A stretch of 64,000 bases of DNA, taken from the NCBI RefSeq assembly GCF_009604455.1, contig NZ_WEGL01000005.1:310001-374000 (forward strand), given 5' to 3'. The translations under genes were made by a program, and so were the position numbers. The notes under the pieces are model-generated. The model had not been told where the DNA came from. It saw only the letters and a list, made by a program, of their open reading frames with translations, and did not search any database. The stretch is from Streptomyces sp. RB17 (GTDB taxonomy: Bacteria > Actinomycetota > Actinomycetes > Streptomycetales > Streptomycetaceae). Of the stretch, positions 16,723 to 25,129 are shown piece by piece. Positions within the stretch are counted from its first letter, which is position 1. The number at the start of each line of letters is the position of its first letter.

Positions 16723-18594
16723 TCAGGCGGACTTGGGTACGTCGATCCGGTCGATGTCGGGGGAGTAGTCCCAGCCGCTGTCGAACGTGACGGTGTTGGA
16801 GCCCGCCTTCAGCGCCAACGGGACGCTGACGGTGTCGACCGTGCTCCAGTCGCCCGTGGAGGGGAACTTCAGGCTGGTGCCGTTGCCGCTGTTGGAGTAG
16901 ACGGTCACCGAGCGCGGGTCACCGCTGACGTAGGCGATGGTGACGGTGTAGATGCCGTCCTTCTTCACGGTGATGTCGTTGAACTGCAGCTTGCTGTCCA
17001 GATAGAGGTTGCCGACCTTCTTGCCGCCGGAGCAGGCGTCGCATGCGGCGACGGAGGCGTTGCCGGCGAGGGTGTTGTCCGTGGACTCGGCCTCGTAGCG
17101 GGTGGTCGCGAGCGTGGTGCCGGCGGACTTGACGGTGAACAGCCGTGAGCCGTGGGCGGGCAGCGTCGCGGTGATCTTGTTCTTGTACGTGCCGAGGTTC
17201 CGGTGGTTCCACAGGTCGCGTACGGAGGCCGCGCCGGTGAAGCCGAAGGACGCCCAGTCGGCGGTGACGGAGGCCGGCGAGCCGCCGAGGTTGAACAGGG
17301 CCACGGTGTATGTGCCGTTGGCGTTCTTCGTTCCCCAGACCTGCTGGTCACCCATAGGCGTGACGGGGCGTGCGACGGGCGAGTCGCTCTGGTCGACGGC
17401 GATGACTTCCTGGTTGGTGAGCAGGGAGAGGCCGTAACTGTCCAGCTCGGTGAGGTCGTCACCGGTGAACAACGGCGACTTGTTGATGGCCCACAGGGTC
17501 ATGTAGCTCTGCCGCTCGGCGTTGGTGAGACCGTCCATCGTGCCGTTGCCGACGTCGATCGCGTCGAGGTCGTTCCAGCCGCCCGGGCCTGCCACATGGC
17601 TCCACGCGGGGGCGTCGTTCCACCGGTCGTTGACCGAGTTCTCCCAGGTGACCAGGGTGTTGCAGTAGCACTCCACATCGGTGTCGATGCGCCAGCCGTT
17701 GGAGTACTTCTTCCAGTCGGCCGCGTGGCCCCTGTCGAGCGACCAGGACAGCTCCAGATGGATCGGGCGCCCGGTGCCGGCGATGGCCTGGTGCCAGGCG
17801 GCCACGTCCGGGACGTTGTTGTAGTTGTCACCGGACTTGGACGAGCCGGGGCCCACCCCGTCCAGTTTGAGGAAGTCGTAGCCCCAGTCCGCGAGCATCT
17901 GCGCCTGCGAGTCGATGTACTTCTGGGCGCACGGGTTGTCGAAGTCCAGCTTGTATGCGCTGTCCCAGCCGTTGGTGGTGCGCAGATCCGGGTAGACGAC
18001 GTCCGCCGTGGTGCAGCCCGGGGCGTCGTGGACCGGCACTTTGCCGTCGCCGTACGCCCCCTTCTCCAGGCCGACCGGCAGATAGATACCAGCCTTGAGG
18101 CCCTTGGAGTGGATGTGGTCGGCGACCGACTTCATGCCGTCGGGGAACCGGACCGGGTCGGGTGTCTGCCGGCCGTACTGGTCGAACTCGGAGGTCCAGT
18201 TCTTGTCCATCCACCAGCCGGCGTCGATGTTGACGTAGTTGTAGCCGTACGGCTTCAGCGTGGCCGCGAGGGCGTCCGTCTGCTTCAGGACGTTCGCCTC
18301 GGTGAGGTAGCTGTAGTTGCCGTCCGGGTTCAGGCCCGGGTACTGGGAGGACTGCATGCTCCAGCTGGACCAGCCCATGTACGGCTTGGCCGCCAGGCCG
18401 GAGGCGGCGTCGTCGGTGGTAGCGGCCGAGGTGGCGGTCGCCCTGGCGGAGCCGGAAGCGACGGCCTGGGTGGCGGCGGCCGGGACCACCGTGGCGAGTC
18501 CGGCCGTGACGGCCAGGACCAGCGTCGCTCTGACGGTACGACGCGGGAAGCCGGGGCGGGCTCCGCGCAGGACTCTGAACGGGGATGACCGCAT
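16723..18594 (-). CDS. Secreted GH27 alpha-galactosidase with C-terminal carbohydrate-binding module
   Basis: A 623-residue secreted protein. A signal peptide covers about residues 1-48 (basic RRTVRATLVLAVTAGLATVV, then AVASG). The GH27 barrel starts at KPYMGWSSWS (70-79), with NIDAGWW near 123, nucleophile D245 in YDFLKLDGVG and probable acid/base D306 in WRIDTDVE. A beta domain (WGTKNANGTYTVALFNLGG) follows, and residues about 500-620 (RYEAESTDNTLAG ... DRIDVPKSA) form a CBM35-like module. It releases alpha-linked galactose (or L-arabinopyranose in some members) outside the cell. 84 bp upstream of GH95 on the same strand; likely one transcription unit under the adjacent ROK regulator. Confidence 0.9.
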   Translation of the reverse strand: MRSSPFRVLRGARPGFPRRTVRATLVLAVTAGLATVVPAAATQAVASGSARATATSAATTDDAASGLAAKPYMGWSSWSMQSSQYPGLNPDGNYSYLTEANVLKQTDALAATLKPYGYNYVNIDAGWWMDKNWTSEFDQYGRQTPDPVRFPDGMKSVADHIHSKGLKAGIYLPVGLEKGAYGDGKVPVHDAPGCTTADVVYPDLRTTNGWDSAYKLDFDNPCAQKYIDSQAQMLADWGYDFLKLDGVGPGSSKSGDNYNNVPDVAAWHQAIAGTGRPIHLELSWSLDRGHAADWKKYSNGWRIDTDVECYCNTLVTWENSVNDRWNDAPAWSHVAGPGGWNDLDAIDVGNGTMDGLTNAERQSYMTLWAINKSPLFTGDDLTELDSYGLSLLTNQEVIAVDQSDSPVARPVTPMGDQQVWGTKNANGTYTVALFNLGGSPASVTADWASFGFTGAASVRDLWNHRNLGTYKNKITATLPAHGSRLFTVKSAGTTLATTRYEAESTDNTLAGNASVAACDACSGGKKVGNLYLDSKLQFNDITVKKDGIYTVTIAYVSGDPRSVTVYSNSGNGTSLKFPSTGDWSTVDTVSVPLALKAGSNTVTFDSGWDYSPDIDRIDVPKSA

Positions 18595-18650
18595 GGGTCG
18601 CCTCCTGAGGTGAGGTGAAGGGGAACGTGCGGTGGCACCCGGTGGGGGCC

Positions 18651-18684
18651 GGGCGTTGTTCGGGGCGGGAGAGGGGCGTTGTTC
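18651..18684. repeat. 11-bp direct repeat upstream of the alpha-galactosidase gene
   Basis: GGGCGTTGTTC occurs at 18651-18661 and 18674-18684, a 23-bp period of about two helical turns, 57-90 bp before the GH27 start. Equal-face spacing suggests a regulator site, possibly for the neighbouring ROK protein. Confidence 0.5.
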
Positions 18685-18761
18685 CGCGGGAGAGGAGTGT
18701 TACCGGGCCCGAAGCCGGGCCGAGGTCGGCCGGCCGGGCAGAGACATGGCGGGCCGTCTGC

Positions 18762-18860
18762 TCAGCCGTCGCCCGAGCCGACGCGGAGCCCGCCGATGAA
18801 CCGGCGCCGCACCGTGCGGCACATCAGGAGCGTGCGGATCGCGGTCACGGCAAACCCCGC
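18762..18860 (-). pseudogene. Possible tail of a MalG-type sugar permease
   Basis: The frame ending at 18762 finishes AVTAIRTLLMCRTVRRRFIG followed by GLRVGSGDG and a stop. The RRRFIGGL plus small-residue ending resembles the C-terminus of carbohydrate ABC permeases (QR-x-F-x-x-GL-x-x-G-x-x-x-G). Nothing upstream in the frame looks like a permease. If real, an importer gene once stood between the ROK and GH27 genes. Weak evidence. Confidence 0.25.
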
Positions 18861-18916
18861 CGCGACGAGGCCGGATGCTGGGGGCTGCGGCTCCGCAGCG
18901 GCATCACTCCTCCTTC

Positions 18917-20089
18917 TCACAGGCCCGATCCCATGAAGGACTGGATGGCGGTGGCCGCGGCTCCGCGAGCCCACTCCTCGAAGGGCAGCGGCCGTGTCAC
19001 CACGTCGCACTGCGCAGCGGTGCCGAAGGCGGCCGCGGCGAACGCGTCCCGGATGCCCTCGGCGACCAGGTCGTAGGCGGCCAGGCCCTCGCCGGAGATG
19101 ACCACCCGTTCGGGACCGAGGATGTTCACCAAGAAGCCGATGGCCTTGCCGATGGCCTCACCGGCTCGTGCGTAGACCTCTCTGACCCCGGGGTCTCCGC
19201 CGTGGGCCAGTTCCAGCGCCTCGGCCGCATCGGTCACCTGCCCGCCCGTGGCCTCCCGTACCGCGCGGAGTATCGCCGGATCCGCCGCGATCGCCTCCAC
19301 ACACCCCCGGTTGCCGCAGTGGCACCGCGGGCCGAGCGGGTCGAGTGACAGGTGCCCGATCTCGCCGGCCACACCGTGCGCGCCCGACACCACCTGCCCA
19401 TGCACCACCAGGCCGCAACCGATGCCGGCGCCCACGGTCACCAGGGCGAAGTCCGCGAGACCGACTCCGGCCCCGAACCAGTGCTCGGCGACCGTGAGCG
19501 CCCGCACGTCGTTGTCGACCGTGACCGGCAGTCCGGTCGCGGTCCCGGCGATCTCGGCAAGCGGTACGTCCCGCCACTCCAGGAAGGGCGAGTAGCGGAC
19601 CACACCGTCCGCGCGGTCCACATCCCCCGAGATCGCGATGCCCAGGCCGCGCACCTGCACACCGAATCCGTCGGCCTCCGTGAGCAACTCCTGTACCAGC
19701 GCGGTGATGACGGGGAGCACCGCCTCCGGCTCGCGGCCCGTGAGCCGTACGTGCCGGGACAGCCGGACACGGCAACACAGGTCGGCCAGTACGGCGATGA
19801 TCTCGTCGCCCGTCACCTTGATCCCGATGAACAGCGCCCTTCCCCCGTCCACCCACACCAGGTTGGCGGGACGTCCCACCGCGGGCCGCGCCTCTTCGTC
19901 CACGCCCTCGACCAGATAGCCGAGTTCCATCAGCGGACGGACCGCCTTGGTGACGGCGGCCGGAGAGAGCCGGGTCCGCCGCCCCACCTCGGCCCGGGTG
20001 AGCGGACCGTGGGAGAGCAGCGTGGTGAAGACCAGGGAAGCGGCCGGAGCCATGTCCGGAGCCGCCTGGTGCGAGGGGGCCGAGCGCAT
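18917..20089 (-). CDS. ROK-family transcriptional regulator
   Basis: From the ATG at 20087-20089 the protein has 390 residues. A winged-helix N-terminus (LVFTTLLSHGPLTRAEVGRR, TRLSPAAVTKAVRPLMELG) precedes a ROK sugar-kinase-like domain with the ATP-site remnant and the zinc motif GHLSLDPLGPRCHCGNRGC followed by VEA. Such proteins sense sugars or sugar phosphates and repress catabolic genes. It lies next to and upstream of GH27-GH95-GDSL on the same strand, so those are the likely targets. A near-consensus promoter sits so close to the ATG that the mRNA should be leaderless; longer starts upstream would include the promoter and were rejected. Confidence 0.9.
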   Translation of the reverse strand: MRSAPSHQAAPDMAPAASLVFTTLLSHGPLTRAEVGRRTRLSPAAVTKAVRPLMELGYLVEGVDEEARPAVGRPANLVWVDGGRALFIGIKVTGDEIIAVLADLCCRVRLSRHVRLTGREPEAVLPVITALVQELLTEADGFGVQVRGLGIAISGDVDRADGVVRYSPFLEWRDVPLAEIAGTATGLPVTVDNDVRALTVAEHWFGAGVGLADFALVTVGAGIGCGLVVHGQVVSGAHGVAGEIGHLSLDPLGPRCHCGNRGCVEAIAADPAILRAVREATGGQVTDAAEALELAHGGDPGVREVYARAGEAIGKAIGFLVNILGPERVVISGEGLAAYDLVAEGIRDAFAAAAFGTAAQCDVVTRPLPFEEWARGAAATAIQSFMGSGL

Positions 20090-20096
20090 GGCCGGA

Positions 20097-20125
20097 AACC
20101 TAGAGAGGTTCTTTTTCGTTGTCAA
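20097..20125 (-). promoter_or_regulatory. Sigma-70-type promoter of the ROK gene
   Basis: On the minus strand TTGACA (20125-20120) and TAGGTT (20102-20097) are separated by exactly 17 bp in an unusually AT-rich stretch. The -10 box ends 7 bp before the ATG, so transcription would start at or one base from the start codon. Confidence 0.7.
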
Positions 20126-20497
20126 TGAATAAAGCATGGCCCTTTGTATTGCAGTGATTTGGCCGCGATGTGCCTGCAAAGTAGAGGCGGCGGCTGAAGT
20201 TTGGCCCGCATTGAAAGTCATGGAAGGGTCGACGCCCGTGGCTGACCGTGGTTGTCCGACGCGCCGTGAGTGCCGTGAGAGGGCGATCCATGTTGGGCGG
20301 GCACTAGAGCGCACTAGTAACGGACGAGGCCTGGGCCAAGTCCCCCACACCCATGTCCTCGTCACCGGCGCCGGCTTCGAGTTGCTCGGACGCGGCGACC
20401 TGCGGCCATGGCTGTCCTATGTGCAGGCACGACGGACGCGGCAGCGGCCGGGCGGCCGCGCGCGGAACTCGCAGTGGGAGAAGGCCCCGTACCACCC
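20126..20497. other. Intergenic, no gene seen
   Basis: 372 bp between the SpoIIE phosphatase stop and the ROK promoter. The first 100 bp are unusually AT-rich. A GCACTAG motif occurs twice at about 20300-20320. I see no coding frame with plausible composition and no clear terminator hairpin. Confidence 0.5.
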
Positions 20498-23032
20498 TCA
20501 GCAGGGCGCGTCGTCCGGCAGCTGTTGCTCCGCCCAGATGGTCTTGCCCGTGGCGGTGTAGCGCGTGCCCCAGCGCTGGGCGACCTGCGCGACCAGGAAG
20601 AGGCCTCGCCCTCCCTCGTCGGTGGTGCGGGCACGGCGCATATGGGGAGAGGTGTTGCTGGCGTCCGACACCTCGCAGATCAGGGTCCGTTCGTGGATCA
20701 GACGCAGACCGATCGGTCCGCAGGCATGCGTGATGGCGTTGGTGATCAGCTCGCTCACGATCAGCTCGGTGGTGAAGGCGATGTCCTCCAGACCCCACGC
20801 GGCCAGGCAGCGGGCGGTGTTGTCGCGTGTCTCGTGCACCGCCTGGGGGTCGTCGGGCACCTCCCAGGAGGCCACTCGGCCGGGGGAGAGGGCGCGCGTG
20901 CGGGCGATGAGGAAGGCGACGTCGTCGTGCGGATGCTCCGGCAGAAGAATGCGGACCATCGTGTCGCAGATCTCCTCCAGCGGCCGGTCGGGGTGGGCCA
21001 GGGCGAAGCAGAGCCGCTCGAAACCGACGTCGACATCGCGGTCCGAGGCCTCGATCAGCCCGTCGGTGTAGAGGGCGACGACGCTGCCCTCCTCCAGCTC
21101 GATCTCGGCCGACTCGAAGGGCAGACCGCCCAGTCCCAGCGGGGGGCCGGCGGGGATGTCGGGCAGTTCGACCGGCTCGCTGAGGTGGGCGATGGCGGGG
21201 GTGGGGTGTCCGGCGCGCGCCACGTTCAGTTTCCGCGAGATCGGGTCGTAGACCGCGTAGACGCAGGTCGCGCCGAACACCATCGGCCCGTGCTCGGCCG
21301 CTTCCGCCTCGTCGGCCAGGCGCAGGACGAGATCGTCGACATGGGCGAGCAGCTCGTCGGGGGGCAGATCCATGTCGGCCAGTGTCTGGACCGCCGCCCG
21401 CAGCCGGCCCATGCTGGCCGCCGCGTGGATGCCATGGCCCACGACGTCCCCCACGACCAGGGCGATGCGGGCGCCGGAGAGCGGGATGACGTCGAACCAG
21501 TCGCCGCCCACGCCGGCCTCGGCGTCGGCCGGCAGATAGCGGTAGGCGACCTCGACGGCGCAGTGATCGGGCAGTTCGGGGGGCAGCAGACTGGTCTGGA
21601 GGGCCAGGGCCGCGCTGTGCTCCCGGACGAACCGCCGGGCGTTGTCCACGCACACCGCGGCCCGCGCCACCAGCTCCTCCACGAGCAGCAGGTCGTCCTC
21701 GTCGAACGGGCTGGGGTTCTCCCAGCGCAGCAGCGTGACCACTCCCATGGTCGCGCCCCGCGCCCGGAGCGGCACCACCAGGTGGGTGTGCACACCCAGA
21801 CCGACGATCTTGGCCAGGCGCTGGTCATCGCGGGCCAGCCACCACGTCGTCGGGTCCAGCACCGGATCGAGGATCGGCCGCCCTGTCGTCAGACACCGTC
21901 GTTGCGGGGACATCGACGGGTACTCGGTGGACTCCCCGATGGGAACGATCGCCTCCGGCGCCTCCGCTTGGATCGACAGGTGCACGGCCCGCTGGAGCGT
22001 GCCGCCGGTGACCGGTCCGGGGGCGAGGTCCCGGGCCGCCAGCACGCCCTGGAAGAGGTCGATCGCCACGAAGTCGGCGAGCTGAGGCACGAGGACCTCG
22101 GCCAGTTCCTGCACCGTGCGGTCCAGGTCCAGGGTGGTGCCTATGCGCTGGGCCGCCTCGTTGACCAGGGCGAGCCGCTCGCGTGCCCGGTCCTCGGCGG
22201 TGAAGTCGACCGCCGTGTGACACACCCCGAGCGTCTTGCCGTCGACGTCCCGCAGTGGGAACGACGAGCGGAGCCTGAGCCGGCCCTGGCAGTTCCGGCG
22301 GAACAGGCCGTGCCGGGGCGCCACGTGCTCCACGGCCGGCGTGACCTGGCCCGACACCAGCGCCTGGCGCGCCTGCCAGTCCACGGCCGAGGGCACCTGT
22401 TCCAGGCCGGCGGGCGCGGCCGTGCGCGGGGCCGCGAGGTCCGCCGGCAGGCCCTCCATCGTGGCCAGCGCCTGGTTCACCCACTGGAAGCGGAGCTCGC
22501 TGTCGAGGACGGCGATGCCGATCGGTGACTCCTCCAGGAGGCCGCGCACCACGGCCTGATCGAGTTCCCACCGGCGCGAGTCGGAGACCTTGCAGGCCAC
22601 GGCGAGCCAGACGGAACCCTGCTCCGCGTGCAGCGGACACACCCGCAGGGCCAGCTCGACCGGGTGACCCGCCCGGTGACGCGCGGTGATCAGCCCCTCC
22701 CAGCCGTCCCCGATCTGCTGCGCCGCGGCGAGCAAGGACGCCGGTGAACGGTCGCTCGTGAGGAGGGAGATCGCGGGCCGCCCCAGCACGCCGGGTGCCG
22801 GATACCCGAGGAGGTCTTCCGCCCTGCGGCTCCAGTAGCGGATGAGGCCGTGTACGTCCACGAGGGCGACGGCGGCAGACGTGATGCCGAACGGATCGTC
22901 CCCTTGCTTGTCGGCCAGATCCCTGAGAACCATCGTGTCGGCCGCATCCGCAGGCGGAGATACTGACACCACGGTCTCACATGGACCCGGGCGTGTCTCC
23001 GGGCCGGCCGCCCCGGCATGCGCGCAGGCCAC
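20498..23032 (-). CDS. SpoIIE-family PP2C phosphatase with PAS, GAF and anti-sigma-type ATPase domains
   Basis: A soluble 844-residue multidomain regulator. Two PAS-like domains (about 45-150, VDVHGLIRYWSRRAEDLLGY; and 170-270, VLDSELRFQWVNQALATMEG) precede a GAF domain (about 290-455), a SpoIIE phosphatase domain (about 475-690, VGGDWFDVIPL, GDVVGHGIHAAA, YTDGLIEASD, PHDDVAF for the metal aspartates) and a HATPase_c anti-sigma domain (about 705-840, SELITNAITHA, TDEGGRGLFLVAQ). Such proteins dephosphorylate or phosphorylate anti-anti-sigma factors to tune sigma factors. No STAS partner is adjacent. The start may instead be the ATG at about 22932 (MVLRDLADKQGDD). It shares architecture with the membrane phosphatase at 48 kb. 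Confidence 0.9.
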   Translation of the reverse strand: MACAHAGAAGPETRPGPCETVVSVSPPADAADTMVLRDLADKQGDDPFGITSAAVALVDVHGLIRYWSRRAEDLLGYPAPGVLGRPAISLLTSDRSPASLLAAAQQIGDGWEGLITARHRAGHPVELALRVCPLHAEQGSVWLAVACKVSDSRRWELDQAVVRGLLEESPIGIAVLDSELRFQWVNQALATMEGLPADLAAPRTAAPAGLEQVPSAVDWQARQALVSGQVTPAVEHVAPRHGLFRRNCQGRLRLRSSFPLRDVDGKTLGVCHTAVDFTAEDRARERLALVNEAAQRIGTTLDLDRTVQELAEVLVPQLADFVAIDLFQGVLAARDLAPGPVTGGTLQRAVHLSIQAEAPEAIVPIGESTEYPSMSPQRRCLTTGRPILDPVLDPTTWWLARDDQRLAKIVGLGVHTHLVVPLRARGATMGVVTLLRWENPSPFDEDDLLLVEELVARAAVCVDNARRFVREHSAALALQTSLLPPELPDHCAVEVAYRYLPADAEAGVGGDWFDVIPLSGARIALVVGDVVGHGIHAAASMGRLRAAVQTLADMDLPPDELLAHVDDLVLRLADEAEAAEHGPMVFGATCVYAVYDPISRKLNVARAGHPTPAIAHLSEPVELPDIPAGPPLGLGGLPFESAEIELEEGSVVALYTDGLIEASDRDVDVGFERLCFALAHPDRPLEEICDTMVRILLPEHPHDDVAFLIARTRALSPGRVASWEVPDDPQAVHETRDNTARCLAAWGLEDIAFTTELIVSELITNAITHACGPIGLRLIHERTLICEVSDASNTSPHMRRARTTDEGGRGLFLVAQVAQRWGTRYTATGKTIWAEQQLPDDAPC

Positions 23033-23115
23033 AGAGGGGCGCGCCGCCGTCTCCCACGCGGGACCGCGCGAGGGTGCCGGTGGCTCCGCCCGGCCGAGGC
23101 CGGCGACGGGCTTCT

Positions 23116-23159
23116 GATCCAGCCCGATCCGATCCAGCCCGACCCGATCCGATCCGACC
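23116..23159. repeat. 15-bp tandem repeat, about 2.9 copies
   Basis: Unit GATCCAGCCCGATCC (23116-23130), then GATCCAGCCCGACCC (23131-23145), then a shortened copy to 23159. It lies in the 156-bp gap between the DUF4177 stop and the phosphatase start. No function evident. Confidence 0.75.
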
Positions 23160-23188
23160 TATGCCGTGCCGGGGCCGCCCGACGCGCG

Positions 23189-23404
23189 TTACTGCCGCGC
23201 GCGCTCGAAGGTCAGCAGCAGTCCTTCCACGGCTCCGGGCCCTATGCGGCCCTTGACGTCGGCGGAGGTGATGGCCTTCAGGCCCCAGCCGTCCTCGGCG
23301 TGCTTGTTCAGGACCTTCTCCAGCTTGTCGCTGTCCAGCGCGTCGCCGATCAGCGACTCCCGGAAGGTGACGACCTTGTACTCGTACGCGTAGCCACTGC
23401 TCAT
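23189..23404 (-). CDS. DUF4177-type small protein
   Basis: 71 residues from an ATG at 23402-23404 preceded by GGAGG. The sequence MSSGYAYEYKVVTFRESLIG, LEKVLNKHAEDGWGLKAIT and GLLLTFERAR matches the DUF4177 pattern of a YEYKV strand, a helix with a (L-N) and G-W, and a final strand with FER. Function unknown; these are compact cytoplasmic domains common in actinobacteria. The frame is open further upstream but composition and the ribosome-binding site favour this start. Isolated, between the deacetylase gene and the SpoIIE phosphatase. Confidence 0.8.
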   Translation of the reverse strand: MSSGYAYEYKVVTFRESLIGDALDSDKLEKVLNKHAEDGWGLKAITSADVKGRIGPGAVEGLLLTFERARQ

Positions 23405-23565
23405 GGTGCGGAGTCCTCCAGACTGCCGTACGGGGTGGTGGTGCGAAGCAGGGCCAAGCCAATCATCATCCGGCCCCGTGACAGAAGCACGGAGCGTGCC
23501 GGCAGCCATCCGCAAGTGCCCACCGGCCGCCGCTCTTTCGCGGGCCTCCTCCCCGGACAGGAGGT

Positions 23566-23591
23566 GGCCCGGCCCCGAACGGGACCGGGCC
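23566..23591 (-). terminator. Hairpin after the xylanase/deacetylase unit
   Basis: GGCCCGGCCCC, loop GAAC, GGGACCGGGCC forms an 11-bp stem with one mismatch, 65 bp beyond the deacetylase stop on the minus strand. A second short hairpin (CCTCCT/AGGAGG) follows at about 23547-23564. No U-run, as usual in Streptomyces. Confidence 0.55.
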
Positions 23592-23656
23592 GTCACGCGG
23601 AGCGTGCTCTGCAGGGCCGGGAACTACCCACGGGCCGACGAGCCCAGGACCGCGCC

Positions 23657-24340
23657 TCAGGGGGCCACGGCGCGGCCGGTCTGCGGCGAGATCCTGCCGG
23701 CGCACAGTCCCTTGTTCGCGAGCGTCTGCGCGATGCGCGGGATCGCGGCGAGCGTGTTGGGGGGCCACTCGTGCATCAGGATGATCTGGCCGTTGGTGAG
23801 CCGGGCACTGGCCTGCACGATCGCGTCCGTGCTTGCCCCGTTCCAGTCCTGCGAGTCCACGTCCCAGATGACCTGGGTCAGGCCGTACTTGGCCGCGACC
23901 CCCTGCACGGTCGCGTTGGTCTCGCCGTAGGGCGGGCGGAACAGCTGCGCAATCCCCCCGCCCGCGCCCGCGACGGCCTGCTGGGTACGGGAGATCTCGG
24001 AGTCGATCTGCGACTGGCTGAGCTGGGTCAGGTGCGGATGCGTGTAGCTGTGATTGCCGACCCACATACCGGCGTTGACCTCGGCCCGCACCTGGGCGGG
24101 GTAGGCGGCGGCGTACTGGCCCTCGTTGAACATCGTGGCCCGCAGCCCGTTCTGCCTGAGCGCGTCGAGCAGGGCCGGCGTGTGATCGTTGGACGGGCCG
24201 TCGTCGAAGGTGAGTCCGACGTACCCGGCGCAGACGGCGGCGTGCGCCGGGGCTTCTTCGACGGTGAAGGTGAGGGTGCCGGCCACGGCTGCCGCGGCGA
24301 CGGCCGACCCCATGGCCGGGAAGTGCCATGCGGTGCGCAT
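23657..24340 (-). CDS. Secreted CE4 polysaccharide deacetylase, probable acetyl-xylan esterase
   Basis: 227 residues with a signal peptide ending near PAHA-A (about 34). The NodB/CE4 motifs are complete: LTFDDGPS with D46 and D47 (44-50), metal histidines H97 and H101 in GNHSYTHPHL, FRPPYGETN, the DVDSQDW segment, and ILMHEW near the end. CE4 members remove acetyl groups from xylan, chitin or peptidoglycan. Only 4 bp separate its ATG from the stop of a GH11 xylanase, indicating co-transcription and probably translational coupling, which favours acetyl-xylan as substrate. No carbohydrate-binding module is attached, unlike the longer AxeA-type enzymes. Confidence 0.9.
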   Translation of the reverse strand: MRTAWHFPAMGSAVAAAAVAGTLTFTVEEAPAHAAVCAGYVGLTFDDGPSNDHTPALLDALRQNGLRATMFNEGQYAAAYPAQVRAEVNAGMWVGNHSYTHPHLTQLSQSQIDSEISRTQQAVAGAGGGIAQLFRPPYGETNATVQGVAAKYGLTQVIWDVDSQDWNGASTDAIVQASARLTNGQIILMHEWPPNTLAAIPRIAQTLANKGLCAGRISPQTGRAVAP

Positions 24341-24344
24341 GACC

Positions 24345-25040
24345 TCACCCGCTCACCGTGATGTTGGAGTTCCCGCTGCTCTGGTATCCCTCGGTGGCGA
24401 GGATCATGTAATAGCTGAAGCTGCCCAGCGGCATTCCGTAGCGTGCCCAGGCGTCGAAGTGGTTGCCCGTGGTGATGGTGCCGCCCGTTCTCTTCGACTG
24501 CCGCACGCTCCAGTACTGGTTGAAGGTCCTGGTGCCCTCCACGGAGGGGGCGTTGTAGCGCGTCGTCTCGTAGACGTCGTAGGTGCCCCCGTCGGAGGTG
24601 ACCGTGCCCTTGTAGGTGCCGGTGGGCCGGTAGGTGCCCCAGTTGTCGACGATGTAGTACTCCACGAGGGGGTTCGAGGTCCACCCGTACAGGGACAGGT
24701 AGCCGTTGCCGGACGGGTTGAAGCTGCCCCCGTACTGCACGCTCCTGCGCCCGCCGTTGCTCCAGCCCTTGCCGGCGACGAAGTTTCCGCAGTTCGTCCA
24801 CGAGGTGCTGTAGTTGCCGCCGGACCCCAGGGTCATGGAGACCGACCCGCCGCCGTCGGTCCAGAACGAGTAGTAGAAGCCGTTGTTCGTGCCGGTCTGG
24901 TTGGTGGTGATGGTCGTGGCGGCGTGGGCGGTGCCGGGCAGCAGCAGCCCGGACGTGGTGGTGAGCAGTGCCAGCGCACCGGCACGTCCGATGAAGCCCC
25001 TGCGGCTCATCGGGTGGTCGAGCGCGTCGTTCATGTCCAT
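24345..25040 (-). CDS. xlnC: Tat-exported GH11 endo-1,4-beta-xylanase
   Basis: 231 residues from an ATG with AGGAGG just upstream. The twin-arginine signal reads MSRRGFIGRAGALALL with cleavage expected after GTAHA (residue 40). The rest is a single GH11 jelly roll: GTNNGFYYSFWTDGGGSV, nucleophile E127 in NPLVEYYIVDNWG, and acid/base E217 in ILATEGYQSSG. Size, Tat signal and absence of a binding module match XlnC-type enzymes of Streptomyces. It cuts xylan backbone outside the cell, feeding the xylo-oligosaccharide importer encoded next door. A promoter and CGAAA-N-TTTCG operators lie upstream, implying BxlR control. Confidence 0.93.
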   Translation of the reverse strand: MDMNDALDHPMSRRGFIGRAGALALLTTTSGLLLPGTAHAATTITTNQTGTNNGFYYSFWTDGGGSVSMTLGSGGNYSTSWTNCGNFVAGKGWSNGGRRSVQYGGSFNPSGNGYLSLYGWTSNPLVEYYIVDNWGTYRPTGTYKGTVTSDGGTYDVYETTRYNAPSVEGTRTFNQYWSVRQSKRTGGTITTGNHFDAWARYGMPLGSFSYYMILATEGYQSSGNSNITVSG

Positions 25041-25129
25041 GCTTCCTCCTGTGGGGGCCGTTAGGCACTGACATGCACGCGCCAAGCAGCAAGGTGGATC
25101 GGTCTGCTGCGGGCGTTTCGATCGCTGAG

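Noticed and set aside
20408..22528. 706-codon plus-strand frame opposite the SpoIIE phosphatase
   Set aside because: Low-complexity R/G/V/D composition and complete overlap with a well-motifed gene on the other strand.
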